This document shows positions 41,427 through 50,495 of a stretch of DNA of 64,000 nt, in pieces. Location of the stretch: assembly GCF_018406605.1 (NCBI RefSeq), contig NZ_AP024545.1, positions 2,108,001 to 2,172,000 on the forward strand, written 5' to 3'. Positions within the stretch are counted from its first letter, which is position 1; each line of letters begins with the position of its first letter. The notes under the pieces are model-generated. The model was not told the DNA's origin and made no database searches. It was given only the letters and a program-made list of their open reading frames with translations. The position numbers were made by a program, and so were the translations under genes. The DNA is from Noviluteimonas caseinilytica. Lineage in GTDB: Bacteria; Pseudomonadota; Gammaproteobacteria; Xanthomonadales; Xanthomonadaceae.

Positions 41427-42242
41427 TCAAAAGGCTTTCGCGTATCCCGAATTGACGATGCCCTTCTGCAGCGACTCGCTCAGCTTCAAGCCACCGGCCA
41501 CGATCTGGCGACCCAGCACGCCGCGATGATCCATCGGTCCCGTGCCCGCGCCGCGGAAATCGGTGACGCGGCCACCGGCTTCGCGCACCAGCAACACGCC
41601 GGCGGCGATGTCCCACGGCTTCACGCCGGCTTCGAAGTACCCATCGGCGCGGCCGCAAGCGACGTACGCCAGGTCCAGCGCGGCCGAACCCGTGCGGCGG
41701 ATGTCTTCGGCGTCCTTCAGCAGTTCGCCGATGCACGCCAGGTGTGGGGCGAGGCGTTCGCGTTCGCGCGGCGGGAAGCCGGTGATCAGCATCGCGCCGG
41801 TGAGGTCCTTGCGCTCGGACACGCGGATCTTCTTGTCGTTGAGCACCGCGCCGCTGCCGCGGCTGGCGGTGAACAGCTCGTTGCGCAGCGGATCGAAGAT
41901 CACGCCGTGCTGCGGTTCGCCGTTTTCCACCAGCGCGATCGACACGCACCAGTGCGGGATGCCGTGCAGGTAATTACTGGTGCCATCGAGCGGATCGATG
42001 ACGAAGGTCTGGCGGCCCTTGCCGCTGCTGCCGGTCTCCTCGCCGAGGATCGCGCAGTCGGGCATCGCGCGCTTGAGCTCGCGGATGATCTCGGCCTCGG
42101 CCAGGCCATCGACCTCGCTCGCGTAGTCCATGCGGTCCTTTTCGACCACGTTGAGCGCATCGAGCTTGTTGAGGTGGCGGAGCAGGACATTGCCTGCCGC
42201 GCGGGCGGCCTTGACCATGACGGTGACTGCGGGTTTCTGCAT
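41427..42242 (-). CDS. suhB: Inositol monophosphatase family protein SuhB
   Basis: 271-aa Mg-dependent phosphatase, also an rRNA transcription antitermination factor in E. coli. Features are ILGEETGSSGKG, the metal signature DPLDGTSNYLHG (about 84-95), and the second signature WDIAAGVLLVREAGG (about 217-231). ATG 42242 gives MQKPAVTVMVKAARAAGN. Divergent from trmJ across 52 bases. Confidence 0.95.
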   Translation of the reverse strand: MQKPAVTVMVKAARAAGNVLLRHLNKLDALNVVEKDRMDYASEVDGLAEAEIIRELKRAMPDCAILGEETGSSGKGRQTFVIDPLDGTSNYLHGIPHWCVSIALVENGEPQHGVIFDPLRNELFTASRGSGAVLNDKKIRVSERKDLTGAMLITGFPPRERERLAPHLACIGELLKDAEDIRRTGSAALDLAYVACGRADGYFEAGVKPWDIAAGVLLVREAGGRVTDFRGAGTGPMDHRGVLGRQIVAGGLKLSESLQKGIVNSGYAKAF

Positions 42243-42294
42243 GGCGAAGGGGGAAGGGCCGGCGGCGAGGGGCGCGGAGTTTAACATTCGCGCC

Positions 42295-43098
42295 ATGAGC
42301 GAACCGGCCCCGAGCATCACCCCCACGCCCGACCTGCGCATCGTGCTCGTCGGCACCCAGCATCCCGGCAACATCGGCGCCGCCGCGCGCGCGATGAAAA
42401 CGATGGGATTGCACCACCTGGTGCTGGTCGCCCCCGAAAAGGCGCCCAACCACGACACCGAGGCCATGGCCGCGGGCGCCGACGACCTCGTCGCGGCCGC
42501 TCCCGTCCACGCCACGCTGGCCGAGGCCGTCGCCGATTGCGCGCTGGTCCTGGGCTGCACGGCGCGCAGCCGGCGGGTCCAGCTGGAACAGCTCGATCCG
42601 CGCGAAGCGGCCGCGCGGGCCCTCGGGTTCGCCGCGAACGGCCCGGTCGCCCTGGTCTTCGGCCGCGAACGCACGGGCCTGGACAACAACGAACTCCAGC
42701 TGTGCCACGCCGCGGTCCACATCCCGTCGGATCCCGCATTCAGTTCACTCAACCTGGCCGCGGCGGTGCAGGTCATGAGCTACGAGGTCCGCATGGGCCT
42801 GCTCGGCGCGCCGGCCCCGCGGGCCGCGGTGGCCGAATCGGCCCCCGTCCGCGAACAGCTCGCCCCGCACGCCGAACTCGAAGGCTTCTTCGCCCAACTG
42901 GCCGAAGCCCTGGATGCCATCGACTTCCACAAGGGGCGCACGCCCGATTCGGCCATGCGCAAGTTGCGCCGCCTGTACCTGCGGGCCGCGCTGGACAGCG
43001 CCGAGGTGCGGCTGCTGCGCGGCATCCTTGCCGACACCCAGCGCATGGCGATGCTCGCGGGGCGGGGGCAGGGGACCGGCAAACCGGGTGACGCGTAA
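42295..43098 (+). CDS. trmJ: tRNA (cytidine/uridine-2'-O)-methyltransferase TrmJ
   Basis: 267-aa SPOUT methyltransferase that modifies position 32 of tRNA. Motif 1 is HPGNIGAAARAMKTMGL (about 23-39). The knot region is VALVFGRERTGLDNNELQLC, and motif 3 is SSLNLAAAVQVMSYEV. A C-terminal helical extension (LEGFFAQLAEALDAIDF...) is typical of TrmJ. The suhB-trmJ arrangement is common in gammaproteobacteria. Confidence 0.94.
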   Translation: MSEPAPSITPTPDLRIVLVGTQHPGNIGAAARAMKTMGLHHLVLVAPEKAPNHDTEAMAAGADDLVAAAPVHATLAEAVADCALVLGCTARSRRVQLEQLDPREAAARALGFAANGPVALVFGRERTGLDNNELQLCHAAVHIPSDPAFSSLNLAAAVQVMSYEVRMGLLGAPAPRAAVAESAPVREQLAPHAELEGFFAQLAEALDAIDFHKGRTPDSAMRKLRRLYLRAALDSAEVRLLRGILADTQRMAMLAGRGQGTGKPGDA

Positions 43099-43189
43099 GC
43101 GTTTCACTCGCAGTTACAGGGAATCTGCGCTTCTTTGGTAGCGGCAATTCGGCTAGGCTTGCCGCTGGGGTCTCGCAGGACTACACGCT

Positions 43190-44122
43190 TTGGTTGCGCT
43201 CCGTCGCTGTCTCGCCGCGTTGCTGGTCATTTTCGCCGCGGCAGGCTCCCCATCCCCGACCCGTGCCGCGACCGCAGACGATGCGCACGTGCTCGTGCTC
43301 GGCCGCATCAGCGACGACCCCAAGGCGCACTACGAGCAGCTGAAGCCCTTGCTGGATTACGTCGTGCCGCGCATGGCCAACGTCGGCATCCGCGAAGGGC
43401 GGATCCTGATGGCGCACGACGTGCAACAAATGAATTCCTACCTGCGCCGCGGCCGCGTCGACTGGGTCACCGAGACCGCCGGCACCGGCATGCTGCTGCA
43501 GCAGGGCTCGGGCGCCAAGCCGCTGCTGATCACCGAACGCGACGGCGTGAGCCAGTACACGACGGTGTTCTTCGCGCGCCGCGACAGCGGCATCCGCTCG
43601 ATCGACGACCTGCGCGGCCGCAGCGTCGCATTCCAGAATCCGTATTCCACCAGCGCCTATTACGTGCCCGCGGCGGACGTGCTCGATCGCGGCCTGCCGC
43701 TGGAAATCCTTCTGTCGCCGATGGACCGGCCCGCGCCCGATGGCGTCGGTTACCTCTTCGCGCGCACCGAACTCAACATCGCCACCTGGGTGCACAAGCG
43801 CCTGGTCGACGTCGGCGTGATGAGCAACCTGGACTGGCAGAACCCGCAGCGCGTGCCGCTCGCGTTCCGCGCGGACCTGGTGATCGTGCATGAAACGCCG
43901 TCCTATCCCCGCGCGCTGGAGATGGTGCGCGGCGGCATGGATCCGAAGGTGGAAGCGCGCCTGCGCGAAGTGCTGGTCGAGGCCTCGAAGGACCCCGACG
44001 CCCGCGAAGCGCTGCTGCAGTTCTTCAAGACCACGCGCTTCCTGCCGATCGACGCCAACAGCGAACACGCGCTGGAACGCATCGGCAGCGGCGTCAAGCG
44101 CATCCGCGCGGAGGTCGAATGA
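43190..44122 (+). CDS. PhnD-like periplasmic binding protein
   Basis: 310-aa exported substrate-binding protein of the phosphate/phosphonate type. The start is TTG 43190 (VALRRCLAALLVIFAAAGSP), with AGGA about nine bases upstream. It has a signal peptide, then VLVLGRISDDPKAHYEQLKPLL, GRVDWVTETAGTGMLLQQG and DDLRGRSVAFQNPYSTSAYY. No permease or ATPase is adjacent. It overlaps the GGDEF-EAL gene by four bases (ATGA), so it is more likely a sensor input than a transporter part. Confidence 0.85.
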   Translation: MVALRRCLAALLVIFAAAGSPSPTRAATADDAHVLVLGRISDDPKAHYEQLKPLLDYVVPRMANVGIREGRILMAHDVQQMNSYLRRGRVDWVTETAGTGMLLQQGSGAKPLLITERDGVSQYTTVFFARRDSGIRSIDDLRGRSVAFQNPYSTSAYYVPAADVLDRGLPLEILLSPMDRPAPDGVGYLFARTELNIATWVHKRLVDVGVMSNLDWQNPQRVPLAFRADLVIVHETPSYPRALEMVRGGMDPKVEARLREVLVEASKDPDAREALLQFFKTTRFLPIDANSEHALERIGSGVKRIRAEVE

Positions 44123-46260
44123 GCGTGCGGTTCGGCCTGCAGGCGAAGTTCCTCGCCGGCATGGCCATCGTGTTCGTCGGCGTGCTCGCGCTGATCGGCC
44201 TGATGTGGCAGCGGCAGACCTCGATGCAGGAAGAGGTGTCGAGCCTCGGCCGCGAATCCATGCGCGAGCTGGTGTCCGACCGCCTCAAGCGCCGCGGCGA
44301 AAGCGCGGTGGCGCAGCTTGCCGATTCGCTGACCAACCCGATGTACTACTCGGACCTGGACGCGATCGGCAACATCGCGCGCGCCGCGATGCGCCAGCCG
44401 GACGTGGCGTACGTGATCGTGTTCGATCCGCAGGGCCGCATCGTGCACGACGGTTCCGGCGACATCCCCGCGTACGGCCAGCCGATGAACGACCCCTTCG
44501 CGTTCGAAGTGGTGTCCGCGCGCTCGCCGCACACGCAGAGTTCCGATCGCATCGTCGACATCGCCAGCCCGATCATGATCGGCGACCAGCGCCTGGGCGG
44601 CGTGCGCGTGGGCTATTCGCTCGCGGCGATGCGCAGCGACGAAGACCGCGCGACGCAGGCGATGCGCACGCGGCTGGACGAGATCGCGCGCCGGCACCTC
44701 GGCTGGATCGCCTTGCTCGGTGCGGCGTTGCTCGCGCTCGGCGCGATCGTGGTCGGCCTGGTGCAGCGCACGCTGGTGCGCCCGATCCGGCAGCTGGCCG
44801 ACGTCGCGCACGAAATCGAAAGCGGCAACTTCGAAGCCGACGCGCCGGTGACCACGCGCGGCGATGAAGTCGGCGACCTCGTGCGCGCGTTCGGCCGCAT
44901 GAGCAGCAGCGTGGCGCGCCACGACCGCGACATCCGCCGCATGGCCTACAGCGATGCGCTGACGGGCCTGGCCAATCGCCTCGCATTCCGCGAAAGCCTG
45001 GACCGCCGCCTGCTGCAGTTGCGCGGCGCGGGCCGGCAGCTCGCGCTGCTGTTCGCCGACATCGACGACTTCAAGCGCGTCAACGACACGCTGGGCCACG
45101 ACGCGGGCGACGAAGTACTGGTGCAGTTCGCCAACCGCATCCGCGAAACCGTCGAACGCATGGGCGGCGAAGGCGCGATGCTCGCGCGCTTCGGCGGCGA
45201 CGAGTTCGTGATCCTGATCGAGAGCGTGCTCTCGCCCACCGGCAACCACGGCGACGTGCGCACCGCGGCGAGCCGCCTGGCCGAAGCGCTGGTCGCCGAA
45301 TTGAGCCGGCCGATCGTGGTGCACGACCGCCAGGTGTTCCTCGGCACGTCCATCGGCATCACGTTGTTCCCGGAAGACGCGTCGGGTTCGACGATGCTGA
45401 TGAAGAACGGCGACATCGCGATGTACCAGGCGAAGGTCGCCGGCAAGAATTGCCACCGCTTCTACTCGCGCGCGATGGACCAGGCGGTCGAACGCCGCGT
45501 GCGCATGGAGCAGGATTTGCGCGGTGCGTGGGAACGCGGCGAGCTGAGCCTGGCGTACCAGCCCGTCTACAGCCTCGCCGACGGCCAGTTGCGCGGCGCC
45601 GAAGCGCTGCTGCGCTGGCAGCATCCCGAACATGGTGCGATCGCGCCGTCGGTGTTCATCGACGTGGCGGAGCAGAGCGGCCTGATCGAAGTCATCGGGC
45701 CGCAGGTGTTGCGCCTGGCGTGCGAAGACACGATGCGCTGGCAGCAGGCGCATCCGTCGGCGGACCAGATGTTCGTGTCGGTGAATGTGTCGCCGCGCCA
45801 GTTGCGCAGCGGGGATTTGCCGCGGCAGGTGGCGACGACGTTGCGCGATACGGGGCTGGAAGCCGCGCGCCTGCATCTCGAACTCACCGAGACTGCGGTC
45901 ATCGGCGACGAGATCCACGCGAGCGGGTTGCTGGCGCGACTGCGCGCGTCGGGCGTGAAGATCTGGCTCGACGATTTCGGCACGGGGTTCTCGGGGCTGA
46001 GCCATCTGCGCCGGGTGCCGGTGGATGGGGTGAAGATCGATCGCAGCTTCATCGCGGATGTGTTGCGCGATCCGGACGATCTGGCGCTGACGACGGCCAT
46101 CATTGCGATGGCGCATTCGCTCGGCATCACGGTGGTGGCGGAGGGCGTGGAGAAGGAGGGGCAGTACGCGATCCTGCGCGAGCGCGGGTGCGATCTGGCG
46201 CAGGGGTATTGGCTGGGGCATCCGGTGAGTGCTTCGGATTTCTCTTTGTTGCTGGCCTGA
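44119..46260 (+). CDS. GGDEF-EAL signalling protein with periplasmic sensor
   Basis: 713-aa c-di-GMP protein. TM1 (about 11-30), a periplasmic sensor domain, TM2 (about 195-217), and a HAMP-like linker (RPIRQLADVAHEIESGNFEA) lead to a GGDEF domain with intact RFGGDEFVIL (about 355-364). The EAL domain follows with GAEALLRWQHP, EAL itself intact, and DDFGTGFSGLSHL plus KIDRSFI. Both activities could be present. The upstream PhnD-like protein probably delivers its ligand. Confidence 0.93.
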   Translation: MSVRFGLQAKFLAGMAIVFVGVLALIGLMWQRQTSMQEEVSSLGRESMRELVSDRLKRRGESAVAQLADSLTNPMYYSDLDAIGNIARAAMRQPDVAYVIVFDPQGRIVHDGSGDIPAYGQPMNDPFAFEVVSARSPHTQSSDRIVDIASPIMIGDQRLGGVRVGYSLAAMRSDEDRATQAMRTRLDEIARRHLGWIALLGAALLALGAIVVGLVQRTLVRPIRQLADVAHEIESGNFEADAPVTTRGDEVGDLVRAFGRMSSSVARHDRDIRRMAYSDALTGLANRLAFRESLDRRLLQLRGAGRQLALLFADIDDFKRVNDTLGHDAGDEVLVQFANRIRETVERMGGEGAMLARFGGDEFVILIESVLSPTGNHGDVRTAASRLAEALVAELSRPIVVHDRQVFLGTSIGITLFPEDASGSTMLMKNGDIAMYQAKVAGKNCHRFYSRAMDQAVERRVRMEQDLRGAWERGELSLAYQPVYSLADGQLRGAEALLRWQHPEHGAIAPSVFIDVAEQSGLIEVIGPQVLRLACEDTMRWQQAHPSADQMFVSVNVSPRQLRSGDLPRQVATTLRDTGLEAARLHLELTETAVIGDEIHASGLLARLRASGVKIWLDDFGTGFSGLSHLRRVPVDGVKIDRSFIADVLRDPDDLALTTAIIAMAHSLGITVVAEGVEKEGQYAILRERGCDLAQGYWLGHPVSASDFSLLLA

Positions 46261-46305
46261 CTTCAAAAGCGGGAACCCAGGGTTGCTGCAGAAGCCCGCT
46301 TGAAG
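46261..46305 (+). terminator. Hairpin after the GGDEF-EAL gene
   Basis: CTTCA-AA-AGCGGG pairs with CCCGCT-TGAAG starting one base after the stop, with a small AACCC/GGGTT hairpin inside. No U-tract follows. Confidence 0.45.
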
Positions 46306-46339
46306 TGAAGACCGCGTCGCCCGAACCCGCGGCGTGGTA

Positions 46340-46372
46340 AGAATTTCTCGCCGACGTGGCGGCGAAAATTCT
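46340..46372. other. Long hairpin in the 46.3-46.5 kb gap
   Basis: AGAATTT-C-TCGCCG pairs with CGGCGA-AAATTCT (13 bp, one bulge, loop ACGTGG). It is unusually AT-containing for this genome. The rest of the 258-base gap up to 46519 holds nothing I can assign. Confidence 0.5.
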
Positions 46373-46518
46373 CACCCCACCACGGGCTGGGGCATCACCT
46401 TGCGAGCCTTTTCGATCAAGGGGCCGACCTTGATTCGAGGTCGCTGGCGTGCGTGGTGACGCACGCGCAACCCAATCACTTCTTTCGCGACGAGCAAGAG
46501 CGCAGGCGCGGATTCCTG

Positions 46519-47166
46519 TCAGATCAGGTAGTCGATCCACTTGGTGGCCTGTGCCACGAGGGCGCCGGACAGCACGCCGAAGACGACGACTGCGATCGCG
46601 CCTGCGATCCACGCGGCCAGCATCAGTGCGCCGTCGCGTTCCAGCAGCGCGAGTGCGTATGCGAGCAGCAGGACGCCGAACAGGTAGTTCGTGAGCGGGA
46701 TCGGCAGGGAGAGGAGGATGCCGAGAAGCACGAGCAACACGCCTGTCACTGCGGAGGCGATGCGCAGGTCGAGGATCTGCGGCATGCGGGGTTTGATCAG
46801 GTGTTCGAGTTTCGCCAGCCAAGGGGACATCTTGGCGTCGAACTTCTGCAATGCATGACGATGCGGGCCGCGCTTGGCGAGGAATTCCGGGAGCCAGGGC
46901 TTGCGCATGCCGATGCACAACTGCAGGCCGATCAGGATGGTCAGCGGGCCGCTGATCGCGCCGCCGATCGGGATCGGGATGAAGGCGGGCAGCACGCACG
47001 CGAACAGGAGCATGCCGAAGGCGCGGCGGCCGAGGCCCGACAGGAGATCGCGCAGGCTCAGCAGGTCGTTCGGGTCGCCGACCGCCAGGTCGTCGAGGAT
47101 CGCGCGGATGCCGCGTTCGCGGACGTGCGCTTCGTCGTCGCCTTGCGTGTCGTGGGGATCAACCAT
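46519..47166 (-). CDS. ExoD family inner-membrane protein
   Basis: 215-aa protein of the exopolysaccharide-synthesis ExoD family. A soluble N-terminus (about 1-45) with LLSLRDLLSGLGRRAFGML is followed by hydrophobic segments (LLFACVLPAFIPIPIG, then three more towards the end). Exact role unknown in the family. Its start overlaps the stop of the CNNM-type gene by eight bases, so they form a pair. Confidence 0.82.
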   Translation of the reverse strand: MVDPHDTQGDDEAHVRERGIRAILDDLAVGDPNDLLSLRDLLSGLGRRAFGMLLFACVLPAFIPIPIGGAISGPLTILIGLQLCIGMRKPWLPEFLAKRGPHRHALQKFDAKMSPWLAKLEHLIKPRMPQILDLRIASAVTGVLLVLLGILLSLPIPLTNYLFGVLLLAYALALLERDGALMLAAWIAGAIAVVVFGVLSGALVAQATKWIDYLI

Positions 47167-48463
47167 CGTGGCCCACGTCCTGGATCCGCTGCAGCAGCAG
47201 CTTGTCGACGCGCGGGCCGTCGAGGTCGATCACTTCGATGCGCCAGCCTTCCCACTCGAAGTGTTCGCCGACGTTCGGGATGCGGCCGTAGTGCGCGATC
47301 GCCATGCCCGCGGCGGTGTGGTAGTCCAGCGAGTCGAGGTCGGGCAGCGGGCCGCCGCCGAGCAATTCGCGCAGGTCATCGACGGGCAACGCGCCGTCGA
47401 CGAGCAGCGAGCCGTCCTCGCGCGCGATCACCATCGGTTCGCCATCCTCGGCGGCTTCGCCGGATTGCAGGCGGCCGATGATCGCGCCCATCAGGTCGGT
47501 CACGGTGACCATGCCCTGGATCTCGCCGTATTCGTCCACGACCAGCGCGATGGATTGCTGTTCTTCGCGGAAGATCTCCAGCAGCTTCAACGCGTGCGTG
47601 GATTCGGAGACGAACAGTGCGGGGCGGATGTCGCGGAACAGTTCCGGCGCGGGGTTGCCGAGTTCGTCGAGCAGCGTCTTCACTTCCAGCACGCCGATCA
47701 CGTCCGAATCGTTGCCGCGATACACCGGATAGCGCGAGTAGGGCGTCTCGCGCATCGTCTGCAGGTTGGTTTCGCGGTCGGCGGCGGCGTCCAGCCAGTC
47801 GATGCGCATGCGCGGCGTCATCAGGCTGGCCGCGGTGCGGTCGCCCAGGCGCAGCACGCGATTCATCATGTTGCGTTCGTCCACGTCGATCACGCCTTGC
47901 TCGTGGCCTTCGCTCACCAGCATGCGGATCTCGTCTTCGGTGACGCCCGATTCGTTCGGCGCGCCCAGGCCCACGATGCGCATGCACAGGCGCGTGGCCG
48001 CCGACAGCGCCAGCACGAACGGCTTGGCGATGGTCGCGAAGAAATCCATCGGGTAGGCCACCACCGAAGCGATCTGCTCCGGTCGCAACGTGCCGATGCG
48101 CTTGGGCACCAGTTCGCCCAGCAGCCCGAACACGAACAGCATCACCAGGAAGCCGGTGACGAAGCCGATGTTGTCGGCGTAGGGCGCGAGCAACGGGATC
48201 TTCGCCAGCGGGACGGCGATCTTCTCGCCCATCGATTCGCCGCCGAAGTAGCCGAGCGCCAGGGTCAGCAAGCTGATCCATAGCTGCACCGCGGACAGGA
48301 AGCTCTCGGGATGCTCGGCCAGCAACAACGCCTTGGCCGCGCCGCGGCTGGTCACCGCCATGTGCTTCAGGCGCGACTTGCGGGACGTGAGCACGGCCAT
48401 CTCCGACATCGCGAAGAAGCCGTTGAACAGGACGAGGACGAGGACGATCAGCAGGGCAAGCAC
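47159..48463 (-). CDS. CNNM/CorC-type membrane protein (hemolysin family)
   Basis: 434-aa protein with the DUF21 membrane domain (three or four helices, with FNGFFAMSEMAVL at the start), two CBS domains (TPRMRIDWLDAAA and FVSESTHALKLLEIF... regions), and a C-terminal CorC_HlyC domain. Family members move Mg or other divalent cations. GTG 48463 starts the frame; no ATG is in frame. Partner of the ExoD-like gene. Confidence 0.88.
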   Translation of the reverse strand: MLALLIVLVLVLFNGFFAMSEMAVLTSRKSRLKHMAVTSRGAAKALLLAEHPESFLSAVQLWISLLTLALGYFGGESMGEKIAVPLAKIPLLAPYADNIGFVTGFLVMLFVFGLLGELVPKRIGTLRPEQIASVVAYPMDFFATIAKPFVLALSAATRLCMRIVGLGAPNESGVTEDEIRMLVSEGHEQGVIDVDERNMMNRVLRLGDRTAASLMTPRMRIDWLDAAADRETNLQTMRETPYSRYPVYRGNDSDVIGVLEVKTLLDELGNPAPELFRDIRPALFVSESTHALKLLEIFREEQQSIALVVDEYGEIQGMVTVTDLMGAIIGRLQSGEAAEDGEPMVIAREDGSLLVDGALPVDDLRELLGGGPLPDLDSLDYHTAAGMAIAHYGRIPNVGEHFEWEGWRIEVIDLDGPRVDKLLLQRIQDVGHDG

Positions 48464-48600
48464 GCGGGCGGTTCCATCCGGGGGGCGCCCGTGGGGGTCG
48501 GCGAGGCCGTGGGGCGATCGGCGGCGGCGGGTCTGGGTTCGTCCATGGGCGTGCGCAGGAGCGCGGGGCGGATCATAGCAGCCGGTCCCGTGACGTCCCG

Positions 48601-48630
48601 ATGGCGTCCGGATGGCGTCCGGATGGCGCC
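48601..48630. repeat. Three tandem 11-bp repeats
   Basis: ATGGCGTCCGG twice in a row (48601-48622), followed by a diverged ATGGCGCCCCC, 14 bases before the Pho box. Confidence 0.6.
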
Positions 48631-48643
48631 CCCGGGGCGGCGA

Positions 48644-48679
48644 CTGTCATAACCCTGTCATATGACGGACTGTCATAAT
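48644..48679 (+). promoter_or_regulatory. Pho box and -10 of the DUF47-pit operon
   Basis: CTGTCATAACCCTGTCAT (48644-48661) has two CTGTCAT half-sites 11 bases apart, the PhoB recognition pattern. A third CTGTCAT lies at 48670-48676. CATAAT (48674-48679) fits a -10 about 12 bases past the box. PhoB activation of the downstream phosphate genes is inferred. Confidence 0.8.
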
Positions 48680-48720
48680 GCGCGCCGCCCAGCCACCCCG
48701 CGACCGACGAGGCCTCCCGC

Positions 48721-49347
48721 ATGTTCTCCCTGCAGACGATCTTCGGCCAGGGCAAGCAGTTCTACTCGCTGCTCAACGACGCGGCCGTCGCCGCGCACGA
48801 CAGCACCCTTGCGCTCCACGAGATGCTCAAGTCCCCCGAGCGCACCCCGGGCCTGGAAGCCTTCAAGCTGGCCCGCCAGCGCGAGCGCGAGGCCTCGGAC
48901 AAGATCAGCCAGGCGCTGGTCGACAGCTTCATCACCCCGATCGAGCGAGAGGACATCGAGTCGCTGGCCTCGGCGCTGTACAAGATCCCCAAGCAGGTCG
49001 AGCGCTTCGCCGACCGCTACGCGCTCGCCCGCCACCGGCTGGCCGGCATCGACTTCGCGCCGCGCGCGGCGATGCTGGAGCAGGCCGCCGGCGTGGTGGT
49101 GCAGATGGTCAAGGAACTCCCGCACCTGCGCCTTGAGCCCATGAAGGAACTCAACGATCGCCTGCGCGTGCTGGAAGCCGAAGCCGATCGCCTGATCCTC
49201 GAGCTGCACCGCGAAATCTATTCCGGCCGCCTGGACGCGAGCGAGATGTTCCTGCTCAAGGAATTCTTCGAGATCCTGGAGAAGGCGATCGACCGCTGCC
49301 GCGAAGCCGGCGTGGTCGCCTATTCGATCGCGCTCAAGAACAGCTGA
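48721..49347 (+). CDS. DUF47/PhoU-like phosphate transport regulator
   Basis: 208-aa helical protein of the TIGR00153/DUF47 family, the usual partner of Pit transporters. The helices start with TIFGQGKQFYSLLNDAAVAAH, and the PhoU-like spacing is clear (ALYKIPKQVERFADRYAL). It precedes pit by 14 bases and lies behind a Pho box, so it probably modulates phosphate uptake under phosphate limitation. Confidence 0.9.
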   Translation: MFSLQTIFGQGKQFYSLLNDAAVAAHDSTLALHEMLKSPERTPGLEAFKLARQREREASDKISQALVDSFITPIEREDIESLASALYKIPKQVERFADRYALARHRLAGIDFAPRAAMLEQAAGVVVQMVKELPHLRLEPMKELNDRLRVLEAEADRLILELHREIYSGRLDASEMFLLKEFFEILEKAIDRCREAGVVAYSIALKNS

Positions 49348-49361
49348 CGAAGGCCGCCCCG

Positions 49362-50483
49362 ATGCTGACCCTCGTGCTGCTGGTGGTGCTGTTCGCGCTC
49401 GTGTTCGAGTTCATCAACGGCTTCCACGACACCGCCAACTCGATCGCGACCGTGGTTGCGACGAAGGTGCTGTCGCCGGGGCAGGCGGTGATCCTGGCCG
49501 CGGCGATGAACCTCCTCGGCGCGTTCTGGGGCACGGCGGTCGCCAAGACGATCTCGTCGGGGCTGGTGGATACCGACGTCGTGCACGTGTCCTCGCAGGT
49601 GCTGATCTGCGCGCTGCTCGGCGCGATCGCCTGGAACCTGATCACCTGGTGGCGCGGCCTGCCGTCCTCGTCGTCGCACGCGCTGATCGGCGGCCTGTGC
49701 GGCGCGGCATTGTCGGCGGCGCACAACAACTGGGGCGCGCTGATCTGGTCCAAGCTCGGCGACGGCGACTGGTCCACCAACAAGGGCCTGCTCTGGAAAG
49801 TGTTCCTGCCGATGGTGACCTCGCCGTTCTTCGGCTTCATCCTCGGCGCGCTGATCCTGGCCATCCTCTACGCGATCATCGCCGGCATGTTCGCCGCCGG
49901 CGGTCCGCTGCGCCGCGCCTCGCGCCCGCGCTGGGTCAACGCGTTCTTCGGCAAGGCGCAGCTCGCGTCCGCCGCGTACATGGGCTTCGCGCACGGCAGC
50001 AACGATGCGCAGAAGACGATGGGCATCATCGCGCTCGCGATCTTCGGCGCGCAGGCCACCGGCGTGCTCGACACGCTGCCGGGCTGGCTGCACTTCCTGC
50101 ATCCCGATGGCGGCGAGAAGGACATCGACACCTGGATCGTCGCCACGTGCGCGCTCGTCATGGCGGCCGGCACGGCGGCGGGCGGCTGGCGCATCATCAA
50201 GACGCTGGGCCACAAGATGGTGAAGCTGCATCCCATCGACGGCTTCGCGGCGGAAACGGCGAGCGCCACCATCCTGCTCACGGCCGCGCACTTCGGCATG
50301 CCGGTGTCGACGACGCATTCGATCTCGACGTCGATCATGGGCGTGGGCTTCGCCAAGAACCCGCGCGCGCTGAAGATCACGGTGATCGAGCGCATCGTGT
50401 GGGCGTGGATCCTGACGATCCCCGCGGCGGGCGGCCTGGCTTACGTGTTGTTCCGCATCGTGGAGATGCTGGGCTGGAGCTGA
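49362..50483 (+). CDS. pit: PiT family inorganic phosphate transporter
   Basis: 373-aa integral membrane transporter for metal-phosphate uptake. The two PiT signatures are GFHDTANSIATVV (about 20-32) and GFAHGSNDAQKTMG (about 207-220). About ten hydrophobic helices are seen, with SSSSHALIGGL and MPVSTTHSISTSIMGVG in the re-entrant regions. Co-transcribed with the DUF47 gene and probably induced by PhoB. Confidence 0.95.
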   Translation: MLTLVLLVVLFALVFEFINGFHDTANSIATVVATKVLSPGQAVILAAAMNLLGAFWGTAVAKTISSGLVDTDVVHVSSQVLICALLGAIAWNLITWWRGLPSSSSHALIGGLCGAALSAAHNNWGALIWSKLGDGDWSTNKGLLWKVFLPMVTSPFFGFILGALILAILYAIIAGMFAAGGPLRRASRPRWVNAFFGKAQLASAAYMGFAHGSNDAQKTMGIIALAIFGAQATGVLDTLPGWLHFLHPDGGEKDIDTWIVATCALVMAAGTAAGGWRIIKTLGHKMVKLHPIDGFAAETASATILLTAAHFGMPVSTTHSISTSIMGVGFAKNPRALKITVIERIVWAWILTIPAAGGLAYVLFRIVEMLGWS

Positions 50484-50495
50484 CGCGGCGCTGCG

